This document shows, in pieces, positions 20,468-30,639 of a DNA stretch of 64,000 bases (position 1 is the first letter of the stretch; every line of letters starts with the position of its first letter). The stretch comes from Sphaerolaimus hirsutus. Its lineage: Eukaryota > Nematoda > Chromadorea > Monhysterida > Sphaerolaimidae. Where the stretch lies: contig OZ038450.1 in the NCBI GenBank assembly GCA_964036195.1, forward strand, positions 30,506,794 through 30,570,793, written 5' to 3'. A program made the position numbers and the translations under genes. The notes under the pieces are model-generated. The model did not search any database and was not told the origin of the DNA. It worked only from the letters and a program-made list of their open reading frames with translations.

Positions 20468-21110
20468 GGCGTCCAATTCTAAAAGTCAACAAGTCCAAAA
20501 CTGAAATGTTTGAGTTAGGCCCAGAAACGTCATCTGGGGCTTCTCCCGCACATTTTTCATCATTTTCCATAAATTTTTTGACCTCACATGCCGATATGGC
20601 AAAGTGCCAAATTTGACATTTTCAGGGAAAAATGCAAAAAATTTGGGCAAGAAGTCGACAAGTCCACTTAGTTTTGGGCTAAAAGTCGACAAGTCCACCT
20701 TCCGCAGCCTTATTTTATGGAAAAAAACGCAAGAAATGTGATAAGTCCATCATGGACACCGATTTCTAAAAGTCAACAAGTCCATAAATTTACCATAAGG
20801 CAAGCGCAACGCGGGCGGGAACAAAAATGTTCTCGAGTGCAAGAAGTCGACAAGTGCATTTTCCTCCCCAAAACGGTTTTGTTCTGTCCGAGTAGAATTT
20901 TATAGACACCCAATTTTTCCATTATACGTTGAGAGCAGGAGCTGAAAATTTGACACTTTATTGTTAACATTTGGAACCTAATGTTGAGCATAAGAGAGCC
21001 CCATTGGACACGCACCACGGACCTGGAATTAGAAATGAAGCTTAAAATGCGATTTACTCAAAATGGCATTTTGTGCACTTGTCGACTTTTAGAATTAGAC
21101 GCCTCAATTG
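20468..21110. mobile_element. Long-TIR element with TTGAGGCGTC ends (right arm only)
   Basis: The ends GAGGCGTCCAATTCTAAAAG and its complement enclose repeated GACAAGTCCA / GGACTTGTCGACTTTT motifs. The left arm reads AAAGCAATGGTGTT at this point without the element. The flanks suggest AATT or CAATT as the duplicated target, but the length is ambiguous. A larger relative begins at about 26815. Confidence 0.75.
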
Positions 21111-21319
21111 TGTTTTCAGATGCTCAACAGCAAGAGCACTTTCTTGAAAAAAGAACACTTATGCCTTTTTATGCTTTCCTTGGTATTTTCAAAATAGCTT
21201 ACACTCTTGTATCCATACTCAAAATTTGGAAAGTGTATTTATGTTTACGTTTACGTTTGCCAAAAATACCTGTGTTTCAACAACTATGGTTATTACTGAA
21301 GTTTGACATTTGCCATGAC

Positions 21320-21531
21320 TAGCGATAGTAAAAGCGCCAAAGTTTTGGCGCCAAGCGTCAGAAGCGCCATGGCGCTCGTCCACACCCAGCGCCATGGGAC
21401 TTTTTCAGATTGCAGCGCCAAGCGCCAATGGCGCCAGAGCATTTTAGCGCCAAGCACTAAAAGCGCCATGGCGCTTTTTGGTTTGGCGCTAGCGCGCCAG
21501 GCGCCAGCGCCATGGCGCTTTTCCATCACTA
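21320..21531. mobile_element. hAT MITE of the GCGCC-array family, right arm
   Basis: Ends TAGCGATAGTAAAAGCGCC and GGCGCTTTTCCATCACTA with 8-bp duplication GCCATGAC (21312-21319, 21532-21539). Partner of 4091-4260. Confidence 0.85.
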
Positions 21532-21784
21532 GCCATGACATTTAGTAAATTTGTATTTTACATAACCTTTAACGTACTGTACTTTTCCATAACCTCTAAC
21601 ATACTTTACCAGGTACCATTCCCAGAACCGGTAAAGTGTCAAAAATTCATGTGAAATGTCCAACAAAAATTTCAAATTTGCTTGACTGGTCGTTCTATAA
21701 TTTTCATGGCATTTTATGTAATATTTTACATTTTACATGGTCCGGTAGGGCCCAATCATATTTTATCTAGTCCTGGCAGCACTA

Positions 21785-22070
21785 CCGTATTTCTCCGTGT
21801 AAAGCACCCCCCCGTGCACAACACCCGGGGTGTTACACAGCTGCATAGCACCCCGGGGTGCTATGCTAGGTTGCAAAAAAATCCGTAAAAATGGACCTTA
21901 TGATGTATGGACATTCCTAGAAAATGGAAGCACGCTGGCATTTTTACACTCGATATGTACCACAACCCCGTTGACCTAACACCCGGGTGCTATACAAGTT
22001 TTCAAAAATGGTTACTGAAAAGCACCTCAATTTTGTATAACACCCGGGTGCTTTACACGGAGAAATACGG
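21785..22070. mobile_element. Mariner-like MITE, CCGTATTTCTCCG variant (right arm only)
   Basis: 286 bp with ends CCGTATTTCTCCGTGTAAAG and its complement, with TA on both sides (21783-21784, 22071-22072). The left arm has a single TA (3838-3839) in otherwise matching flanks. That direct empty-site comparison proves insertion at TA with TA duplication, as in the Tc1/mariner superfamily. The inside repeats CACCCGGGTGCTATAC. Confidence 0.92.
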
Positions 22071-22112
22071 TAAATCAGAAAAATCAACCCTTCACTTGCT
22101 GTTTTTTTTCAG

Positions 22113-22232
22113 AAACATGTGGCAGTGAAAAATGCAGTACATCCGACGCCCAGTGCATCCATATACCGAGGGGCGTGTGCCAATTCAAAGGCACTAGCAA
22201 GTGCCCCGATGATATCTGCTTGGACTCGTATA
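22113..22232 (+). CDS. Cys-rich exon, right gene copy
   Basis: A 120-nt exon after a poly-T CAG acceptor, donor GTAAAT, phase 1 at both ends. It encodes TCGSEKCSTSDAQC, IHIPRGVCQFKGTS and KCPDDICLDSY, with six cysteines as in the left copy and one K/Q difference. It follows the signal-peptide exon in the same orientation and precedes the EGF-like exon at 23801. No named family. A right-arm-only mariner-like MITE ends about 40 bases upstream of the acceptor. Confidence 0.78.
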
Positions 22233-22472
22233 GTAAATTTACTGTTTAGCTTTAATGTGGCCACACAGACTAGTTTTCATGGTTCCAAAATGAAAAACTT
22301 ATTTCTATGAAAAACTATGTTCATGGTTCCCATCCCAATTCAAAGCATGCTGTGGAGCCGACGAACGACGTTCAAATCCAAAAGTTTTGAATCATGTTGC
22401 TAATAGAATTACAGTGTTGGAGAAAATATTGCGGTATGCGCATCGAAATGTACAAACCAGGTATGAAATATA

Positions 22473-23366
22473 TCATATTACCTCGAATTACCCCCGGGGG
22501 GTTTATTTTTTCAGAGTGAAAATTTTGAGAGAAAAACGTGAAAAATGCAACAATAACCACCATTTATAAGTTTTTACAGCCTTATATTTATAAGGATGTA
22601 GATGGTATAAACTAGGGTGTCAAATTTCCGTTTTCCGTTTTCCGTTTCCGTTTTCCGCAAGCAAGTTTTTTCCGTTTTCCGTTCCGTTTTCCGGCTGCTG
22701 AAATTTTTTTTCCGTTTTCCATTCTGTTTTCCGGCCACTTTTTTCCATTTCCATTTTTCCGGCTCTTTTTCCATTTTCCAGCCAAATTTTCAGTTTTTCC
22801 ACCTTTTTTCCGTTTTCCACCTCAATTTCTATTTTTTCAGCCTTTTTTCCGTTTTCTGCCACAATTTTCCATTTTTCTGCATCATTTTACCTTTTTCAGG
22901 CTCAACTTTCTGTTTTCTGTTCCAGCCAAACTGGTAAACGTTCATGCAGATTGTTTATTATGTAAAAAATTTTCTGTTTCCAGCAAAATTTCAGCGAATT
23001 TTATCCATTTTCTGGCAAAATTTCAGCTAATTTTTCTGTTTCCATGCAAATTTCATTTTTCCGTTTCCGTTTTTCCACCCCCTTTTTCCGTTTTCCGGCT
23101 GCTGAATTTTTTTCCGTTTCTGTCTCCATTTTCCGCCAAGTGCAAATTTTTTTTCCGTTTTCCGTTCCGTTTTCCGGCCCCTGGAAATTTTTTTCCGTTG
23201 CTGTTTCCGTAAAAAATTTTTTTTGACACCCTAGTATAAACGATGTTCTAACGTAACACAGTAAGTGTTTTGAACGTCTGTTATGCATTTCCCGGACTAC
23301 AAATTCATAGTGCCTATTTTGAGGGGGGTATTTCGAGGGGGGGGGGGGGTATTTCGAGGAAATACG
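22473..23366. mobile_element. CCGTATTTCC-type MITE with nested hAT, right arm
   Basis: Mirror of 2544-3438. The nested hAT 22613-23233 has ends TAGGGTGTCAAATT and TTGACACCCTA and an 8-bp duplication GTATAAAC (22605-22612, 23234-23241). Confidence 0.82.
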
Positions 23367-23800
23367 ATATGTGTAGTATTACTAGTTTTCATTTGGAACC
23401 ATGAAAACTAAATACCTAGTCTGTGTGGCGCCAATAGTGTAAATTAGTGACGTAAAAGTGTCAAGACATTGGTGCGTCATGTAAAAGTGTCAAGTGATGC
23501 AAAAGTTCATCCAACACACACAACAAGTGCCAATTGTGCCGGACCAAATCCACACCAATATCATCATGGTTGTTTTTGCTGTGCTATCACCGAACACCAG
23601 TCACCAGTGCCAGTCATTTTGTGCCTGGCACCCTGCAAAAATAATGTCAAGTGCCAAAACACCATGGATCCTTTACGCGTCACAACAAATCACACCAAGT
23701 ACTTTTTTGCTTTAGTGTGTAGCGCCCGGTGACAGTGCCATGACACTTTTACATACCTAGTTTCAACTTTATAATCAAGAAAAATCACTTGAAAAATCAG

Positions 23801-23884
23801 AGGAAAATCCCTGCGATGAGAATCCGTGTCGAGATGGAGAGAGATGCGTGCCCACTTGGTCCAATAACTACGAATGCGTTTCTG
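23801..23884 (+). CDS. EGF-like exon, right gene copy
   Basis: An 84-nt exon with acceptor GAAAAATCAG and donor GTCAGT, phase 1 at both ends. It encodes ENPCDENPCRDGERCVPTWS followed by NNYECVS. The order N-P-C...N-P-C..G..C.P.....Y-E-C is the start of an EGF-like repeat. Compared with the left arm there are three amino-acid changes and at least one silent change. EGF-like modules act outside the cell in binding. Here the module is one of several phase-1 exons that appear to be joined in series. Confidence 0.8.
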
Positions 23885-24369
23885 GTCAGTCAGTAGCTGT
23901 GTATACAAATACCTTTGTCAACTAAGGTACTGTTCACCAACTATTGTTTTATTTTTTCTATTTTTCGTGATGAAAACAAAATTTGAGCATTCAACCATCT
24001 TTTTGTCATGAAATTTGATGATTTTTGTTGTCTTGTGGGACGCCACGATTTTGGTCAGTCTTGTTGCCTTGGACAAACACCACACTTCATAGATTATGTA
24101 CTCATGCACACTAGACCATACTTTTCCTTGTCTGCTGGGGACATTTCTTCTATGCAACCTTGTTTAAGAGACTGCACTGCACATAACAAATAAACACTAG
24201 ACTGCCCCTGACAGCAAAAATAACATCTGATCTAGTGTGCATGATTACATACATAATATGTGCAGTTGTATGTCTGTCATATGTAGTGAGGCAACTGAAA
24301 TCAATTTTAATCAGGGCATAAGCTTTTTTTCATCCATGAAATGGTTGAAAAATAGAAATTGTTGGGCTA

Positions 24370-25210
24370 TTTACAGAGGCCCTAGTCAGGGGTCGGTCCC
24401 CAGCAAAAAAATAAAAATTTTCAAAAGGCAAGGTGTGTATGGGTTGTTTGCATGTGAATTAGGTTACACAGCAAAAAATGGGTTCATGAAGTGTGTGGAA
24501 GTGTGCTCTGTGAAGACACTTCCACTCACTTCCACACACTTCACGAAGTTTTCGGTGAAGTGTCTTCCAGTGACTTCACCTAGCTTCACGAAGACTGAAA
24601 TTTGTGAAGTGCACTTCATGAATTTTTGCAGCATACTTTGCATGGTACATGAAGTGCCATGAAGCATCTGGAATGCAGTGAAGTGTCTTCACGCCAACAT
24701 TGCGCATCTGCGTGAAGACACTTCAGGACACTTCACCACATATCAAACACCTATTTTTTGCTGTGTTAATTATCACATACCTAAGTTGCATGCGCAAAAT
24801 TTCTCCAAGAAGGTTACATGAGAAAAATATGTCCCCTGTTGGGACAAACATTTTTTCTCACTGGCGATGTTTGGCTGCCACCAGGGCCTATACAAAAATA
24901 CAGTGAACGACAAAAATAAAAGCATAAAAAACATAAGAACCACTCACCACTCTGACCTGAAACTTGTGATGCATACTCACTAAATGAAGGAGTACATGCA
25001 TGCCAAAATTGACACAAATCGAAAAGAAAAAAACATTTTACACCCCCACAAAGAATATGAATCAGCGTGTGTAACCTCCTTGGAGAAATTGTGTGCATGC
25101 AAATTAAGTGATAATTAACCTAATAAATGTGCAATCAACCCATACACACCAATTATCGACTTTTGAAAAAAAATTATTTTTTTTTGCTGGGGACTGGTCC
25201 CTGACCGGGC
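24370..25210. mobile_element. Mutator-like foldback element with nested Harbinger MITE, right arm
   Basis: Starts GGCTATTTACAGAGGCCC. The other end breaks off at GGGGACTGGTCCCTGACCGGGCC without the final GTAAATAGCC. The nested MITE 24467-24765 is flanked by TTA. Counterpart of 653-1556. Confidence 0.7.
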
Positions 25211-25332
25211 CTAATTCTTGTTGCCACAGGAAAAGTGCCTGATTCCATGTGAACAGAGCCTAAGCACGAGAGACAACTCTGAAATGTGTTAATAAGTGGC
25301 CTAATGTGGCTGCATCTCGCCGCACATCGCAG

Positions 25333-25458
25333 ATAAGTGCAAGAACAAATGCAAAGATGACCAGTTGTGCCTAACCGAACGCAACGGCCATCACCGAACT
25401 CGCCATTGCGTGCCTATGTTGAATTCCAAAAATGCTGTCTATGATGGCGTTGCCACAG
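25333..25458 (+). CDS. Variable Cys-rich exon, right gene copy
   Basis: A 126-nt exon with acceptor CACATCGCAG and donor GTTAGT, phase 1 at both ends. It encodes KCKNKCKDDQLC, then a loop LTERNGHHRTRH, then CVPMLNSKNAVYDGVAT. The left copy (412-534) is one codon shorter. It shares KCKDDQLC and the tail but has an unrelated first segment and loop. The bases just before the exon (TGTGGCTGCATCTCGCCGCA) are the same in both arms. The difference is therefore concentrated in the coding segment. Confidence 0.75.
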
Positions 25459-25498
25459 GTTAGTTCACAGTTTGCTCTACTCACCAATGGGTCCTGCT

Positions 25499-26365
25499 TA
25501 GGGTGTCAAAAAAATTTTTTTACGGAAAATGGAAAACGGAAAGGTAAAAATTATTCACTTTACGGAAAACGGAAAACGAAAAGGTAAAAAAAAATTTCTG
25601 CCAGAAAACGGAAAGGTAAAAAAAATTCACTCAGCGGAAAACAGAAAAACGAAAAGTAAAAAAAATTTATTGGCTGGAAAACGGAAAACAAAAAAAATGA
25701 AATGCTGGAAAATGGAACACGGAAAGCAAAATTTTCACGGAAACGGAAAAAATAATGTGAAATTTGCACAAAAATGGGCAAATTTGCAGAAGGAAAACCT
25801 GCATGCCGGTTTGCCTGTTTGGCTTTGATTGTGGTAGCTGTACATTCTGCAACTATGGACTATGCCAGTAACTTCACTTGTAGTTCAAGCTTGACTGAAC
25901 CAACAAAAAATCATCAAAAGGTAGCAAAAATACACTACAACAACAAAAAGAATTTAACAAAAGTGAACTTTGATGTAACTGAACAGTAAAAAGAATACTC
26001 AGCAGACTGCAAAGTATGTGTCCAAAATTACTTTGTGTTTTTTAAAGATTTGGATACAGATAAAAATTATGAACAACACAAGAACCTGGTGGTTAAAAAC
26101 ACCATAGTGAAAAAAGATAAATACAGATTGGAAAAATAATAGAAAAATGCCAGAAAACTGAAAATCAAGCCAGAAAGTGAAAAAAATGGCCTGAAAAAAT
26201 GGAAACGGAAAGGTAAAAAATTTTCAGCTGGAAAACAAAAAAATGGGCCAGAAAAACGGAAACGGAAAGGTAAAAAATTTTCAGCTGCCGGAAAATGGAA
26301 AACGGAAAGGTAAAAAATTTTTGGCTGGCGGAAACGGAAAACGGAAACGGCAATTTGACACCCTA
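25499..26365. mobile_element. hAT MITE, TAGGGTGTCAAA family (right arm only)
   Basis: 867 bp with ends TAGGGTGTCAAAAAAATTT and ATTTGACACCCTA and a perfect duplication GTCCTGCT (25491-25498, 26366-26373). The left arm shows the empty target at 372-379. The inside is purine-rich GGAAAACGGAAAGG repeats around a unique core. Confidence 0.92.
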
Positions 26366-26645
26366 GTCCTGCTCACCAACGTGTACAGGTAAATATACTC
26401 GGATGACATTATGCCGTACATTTTTCCGGAGGAAACACTCCATCATGACATGATCACTTCCGTCGCCGTGATCATCTCTCGCCATCACGTGGCCAGCAGC
26501 ACGCCTTCCATAAGTTCTCGGTTGGCCATCTGCCAGCCCAAGACATAACTCCTATCTGTTTGTAGAGTATCATGTCTGCCGAGTATACTTTCTTAATACA
26601 TTTTAAAAACGTTCTGTGGCTACCATGTAACGCTGAACAACGCAG

Positions 26646-26791
26646 GCGAATTCGTGCCGTGCAAAAATCACGGCGACTGCTACAAATACCGCGAGCCGAT
26701 CGAGTGGTACTGCTGCCAGGAAAAGGAAAACTTTAAACACAAATGGCACAAGTTCGTCGCGTGTAAAATATGCAAGCCTGTAGATTTGTAA
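26646..26791 (+). CDS. Cys-rich exon, right gene copy, possibly terminal
   Basis: After acceptor CAACGCAG (branch-like GCTGAAC 15 bases upstream) the phase-1 frame reads EFVPCKNHGDCYKYREPIEW, then YCCQEKENFKHKWHKFVACKI, then CKPVDL and TAA. Six cysteines and many basic residues suggest an extracellular module. If spliced at GC|GTGTAA (exon end 26760, phase 2), the frame would join the phase-2 exon at 28827; otherwise this is the last exon. The left copy is cut by the window start. Confidence 0.68.
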
Positions 26792-26814
26792 ATGCAAAAC
26801 GACATGAATATGTA

Positions 26815-28790
26815 ATTGAGGTGTCTACTTCTAAAAGTCGACAAGTCCACCAAATGCGATTTTGAGTAAATTGCATTTTAGGTTTCAGACCCAATTCCAG
26901 GCCCGTGGTGCGTGTCAAATTTGGCTCTCTCATGCTTTCCATCAAGTTCCATATGTTGAAAATAAAGTGTCAAATTTTCAGTCCCTAATCTCAACCTATA
27001 TGTGAAAAAATGGGGTGTCCATAAAATTCAATTCGGTCAGAGCAAAACTGTTTTTGGGAGGGAAATGGACTTGTCGCTAGTGATGTAAAAGCGCCATGGC
27101 GCTGGCGCCTGGCGCTAGCGCCAAACCAAAAAGCGCCATGGCGCTTTTGGCGCTTGGCGCCTTTTTACAGTGGCGCCATTGGCGCTTGGCGCCGAGACCT
27201 ACAAAAGCGCCATGGCGCTTTTGGCGCTTGGCGCTATAATGCCGTGCGTGGCGCCATTGGCGCTTGGCGCTCACACTTGAAAAAGTGCCAAAAAAGCGCC
27301 ATACCATCTGTGTACGATCTGTGGATAGGTCAGGTGGCATCAAATTTACCATCAAAAATTGAGATGATTGGTTTTTTGTTCCATCCAATTTTTCCATCAC
27401 CTAACAATTGGTAATTATGGTTCACACATCCAAATTTCATAATTTGAATATAAATAGCACAACTTCACTTGCTTTAAAAGAGTAACCTACTGAAACTTTT
27501 TGCATTCGGAATAAAACTACCTATATAGCATGCTGAATGTACACGTTAAAACAATCTATCTATCATATCACAACTATTTTTCCCACGGTGACACCCGCCC
27601 CAAACGCTCCAGATATCTATCTATCCCCGGGGCCGCTCAGCTTTCTATCTATCCCTCCCAAATCGGCAGCTATGTAACTCGAAGCGATTTTTGAGGTAAT
27701 TTGTCCCAATTTGAGGATATACGGCACTTGCATTCACTGCGACTAATTTTTTGCACTTCATTTCACGCAGTTTCATTCATCAAGTAGAGGAACAGCTTTG
27801 TGTATTGAGCATCCAGTTCACTCCATACACAACGCACCATGTAACTTAAAACATTGATGTACATGGCTAATTGTAAATCGGACAAGAACTTTTTGGCGCT
27901 GGCGCTATTGGCGCTTGGCGCCATTGTCCTCTGGCGCCATTGGCGCTTGGCGCTACGGTCTGGAAAAGCGCCATGGCGCTTTTGGCGCTTGGCGCTAAAA
28001 TCGTTTGGCGCCATTGGCGCTTGGCGCCACAATGTGAAAAGCGCCATGGCGCTTTTGGCGCTTGGCGCCAAAATTCTGGCGCTTTTCACATCACTACTTG
28101 TCGCCTTCTTGCACGCGAGAACATTTTTGTTCCCGGGAAAGCCGCGAGGCTGCCTTATGGGAAAATTATGGACGTGTCACCTTTAATAAATCGTTGTCCA
28201 CAGTGGACACATTTCTTGCGTTTTTTCCCATAAAATTGATGCGGAGGATGGACTTGTCGACTTTAAGCCCAAAACTAAGTGGACTTGTCGACTGCTTGCC
28301 CAACTTTTTTGCATTTTCCCCAAAAAATGTCAAATTTGGCACTATGCCATATGGGCATGTGAGGTCAAAACATTTATGGAAAATGATGAAAAATGTGCAA
28401 ACGTAGCCCAGATGACATTTCCGGGCCTAACTCTCAATTTTCATATTTTGGACTTGTCGACAATAAAGTGTCAAACTGCTCTCAACCTATGTGAAAAATC
28501 GGGTGTGTGCAAAACTGATTCGGGGAGGGAAATGGACTGGTCGACTTTTTGCACGTGAGAACGTTTTTGTTCCTGGAGAGGATGAACTTATGGAAAATTT
28601 ATGGACTTGTCGACTTTTAGAAATCGGTGTCCACAGTGGACTTTTCACCAAAAATGTCAAATTGGACACTATCGTGTATAGGCATGTGAGGTCAAATTTT
28701 TTATGGAAAATAGTGCAAAATGTGCAGGAGTAGCCCCAGATGACGTTTCTGGGCTTAACTCGAAATTTTCATATTTTGGACTCGTCAACT
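26815..28790. mobile_element. TTGAGGCGTC-type element split by a hAT
   Basis: It begins ATTGAGGTGTCTACTTCTAA and holds many GGACTTGTCGACTTT motifs to about 28790, without a clear far end. The hAT 27078-28096 is inserted inside it. It carries several copies of a TGTCAAATTTGGCACTATGCC-like block. Confidence 0.65.
27078..28096. mobile_element. hAT element of the GCGCC-array family
   Basis: 1019 bp with ends TAGTGATGTAAAAGCGCC and GGCGCTTTTCACATCACTA and a perfect 8-bp duplication CTTGTCGC (27070-27077, 28097-28104). Both ends are arrays of TTGGCGCTTGGCGCC / GGCGCCATTGGCGC. The middle (27310-27890) is unique AT-rich DNA with a CTATCTATC tract. Confidence 0.92.
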
Positions 28791-28826
28791 ACAAAGACAT
28801 TGTACAACTGTGATAAAAACTCTCAG

Positions 28827-28909
28827 ATCGGGCGCATTCTGCGACGACAAAATAGGCGCGTGCGTCATGGAACGCTGGGAACAGGGCAAACTGCGCTGGA
28901 CATTGCCAG
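28827..28909 (+). CDS. Candidate Cys-containing exon
   Basis: Acceptor AAAACTCTCAG, then a frame read from phase 2: SGAFCDDKIGACVMERWEQG and KLRWTLP, ending in phase 1 at donor GTGCCA. The base composition (GC-rich codons) contrasts with the surrounding repeats. The phase-2 start would match an alternative donor at 26760. A Mutator-like element begins 15 bases beyond the donor. Two Cys only; no family recognised. Confidence 0.45.
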
Positions 28910-28924
28910 GTGCCAGCCAAATCA

Positions 28925-29796
28925 GGCTATTTACACAGGTCCCGGCCAAGGACCGGGACCCGGCAAAAAAACAATTTTTTCTTCAAAAGTGAATAATTGG
29001 CGTGTTTGGGTTGTTTGCATGTTAATAAGGTGAATTATCACCAAATTAGCATGCACAAAATTGTTTTGAGACGGTTACACGCGCTGATGCATTTTCTTTG
29101 GGAGAGTATATAATTTTTTTTGGATTTGTCTGAATTTTGGCATGTAAGTACTCCTTCCTTTACTGAGTACGTATGCCAGATTTCAGCTCAGCGCGGTTAC
29201 CGGTTGTTATTTTATTGATGCTTCAATTTTTTTTCGATCACTGTGAGAAATTTTTTTTTCAGTATACAAAGGGTTTTGGTCCCTGACCGGGGACGTTCGT
29301 CCCCGGCAGGGGACTAAAAATTTGTCCCCTGTCGGGGATGAACGTCCCCGGTCAAGGACCAAAATTCTTTGTTTACTGAAAAAAAAAATTTCTCACTGGG
29401 GACATTTGACCCCGGTCGGGGCCATTTCGACGTTGCCGGGGACCGGTCCCCGGCAGGATTTCGATCACTATACAAAAATACAGTGATCAAAAAAATTGAA
29501 GTATAAATAAATTAACAACCAGTAACTGCGCTGAGCTGAAATTTGGCATGCGTACTCAGTAAACGAAGGAGTACTTACATGCCAAAATTCAGACAAATCC
29601 AAAACAAAAATTATACACTCGCCCAAATAAAATGCACCAGCGCGTGTAACCGTCTCAAAACAATTTTGTGCATGCTAATTTGGTGATAATTCACCTAATT
29701 AACATGCAAACAACCCAAACACGCCAATTATTCGCTTTTGAAAAAAATTATTTTTTGCCGGGTCCCGGTCCCCGGCCGGGACCTGTGTAAATAGCC
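28925..29796. mobile_element. Mutator-like foldback element, complete
   Basis: 872 bp with ends GGCTATTTACACAGGTCCCG and its complement and a perfect 9-bp duplication GCCAAATCA (28916-28924, 29797-29805). Almost the whole element is self-complementary about a centre near 29335. The 9-bp target and long terminal repeats point to the Mutator superfamily. This is the reference copy for the family. Confidence 0.9.
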
Positions 29797-29819
29797 GCCA
29801 AATCAACAGCATTTTATTT

Positions 29820-30373
29820 TATGGTTTCCTTGGTATTTTAAAAATACCTTACGTTTTTGTATTTATACTTTTAATTTAGAAAATGTATTTTCCGTATTAC
29901 CTCGAAATACCACCAGGGGGTTTATTATTTCGCCAGCAAAATTTGAGGGGGGATAATTCGAGGGGGGGGGGTTTATTCGTGGGGGGGGGGGGGGTCTATT
30001 ATTTCGCCAGAAATTTTCGGAAATTCCCCATACGCAGACGTAGAAATATCGAACAATCACATAGATTTATATGTGTTTATAGGCATATATTACTGTATAT
30101 ACACAAAAACCCTTCCCTAACGTCACTTAATCATCAGTGTTAACGTGTGTTCTGCATAGTACCGATCACAAACTGCGGTATTTGTCATGTACATTCACGT
30201 TACACTCAATTTTAGTGGGCTATTTCGTGGGGGGGGGGTTATTATTTCCTCAGCCGAAATTTAGGGGGGTATTTCGAGGGGGGGGGGGGTAATTCAAGGG
30301 GGGGATAATTCGAGGTAATACGGTATGTTTACGTTTACATTTTCCAATAATACCAGTATTTTAGCAACACTGG
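29820..30373. mobile_element. hAT fragment (CAGAGTTG family) split by a CCGTATTTCC-type MITE
   Basis: AAAATACCTTACGTTTTTG and the terminal TACCAGTATTTTAGCAACACTG are parts of a hAT end. Between them lies a MITE (about 29890-30324) with CCGTATTACCTCGAAATACC ends and G/C runs. Confidence 0.65.
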
Positions 30374-30551
30374 TATCCTGCTCCCGCGATATCGATGATC
30401 TCATACGAAATTTTGAACACAGAATTGGCAATCCGCTCAGTACCTACATATATTTACTTTACTTTCAAGAATTTACTTGCCATTTTCACTCGCCATTTTC
30501 ACTTGCCATTTTTACTTGTAAATATACATTTTTTACATCTCCACTTACCAG

Positions 30552-30628
30552 ATCGCTCCTCGTTTGTGGCTAAGATAAAGTGCAAAAGAGAGTGCCCCTG
30601 TTGCGAACGAAAGGGCCACCGCGGGTGA
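30552..30628 (+). CDS. Candidate terminal Cys/Lys-rich exon
   Basis: Strong acceptor TCTCCACTTACCAG, phase 1, then RSSFVAKIKCKRECPCCERK, GHRG and TGA. Four Cys in a basic tail resemble the end at 26791. It could be the last exon of the right-hand gene if the exon 28827-28909 (which ends in phase 1) is used. A mariner-like element begins 12 bases after the stop. Confidence 0.45.
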
Positions 30629-30639
30629 GACTGGAAATA

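Larger units (their letters stand above)
19342..21288. mobile_element. hAT element, CAGAGTTG family, with two nested insertions
   Basis: Ends CAGAGTTGTGAAAGC and CAACAACTATG with a perfect 8-bp duplication GTTATTAC (19334-19341, 21289-21296). It is the same insertion as 4292-4779 of the left arm. Inside lie the right-arm-only elements 19558-20362 and about 20468-21110. Confidence 0.85.
16703..26748. repeat. Palindrome 1, right arm
   Basis: Inverted copy of 1-7417. It is about 2.6 kb longer because of right-arm-only insertions at 19558-20362, about 20468-21110, 21785-22070 and 25499-26365. It carries the plus-strand copy of the secreted Cys-rich gene. Transposons shared by both arms keep the same target-site duplications, for example around 4091-4260 and 21320-21531, so those insertions predate the duplication. 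Confidence 0.93.

Noticed and set aside
23469-23732. Cys-containing frame with PCKNNVKCQNT
   Set aside because: It lies inside a TAGTGATGTAAAAG-type MITE and resembles its repeat units. No phase-compatible splice borders.
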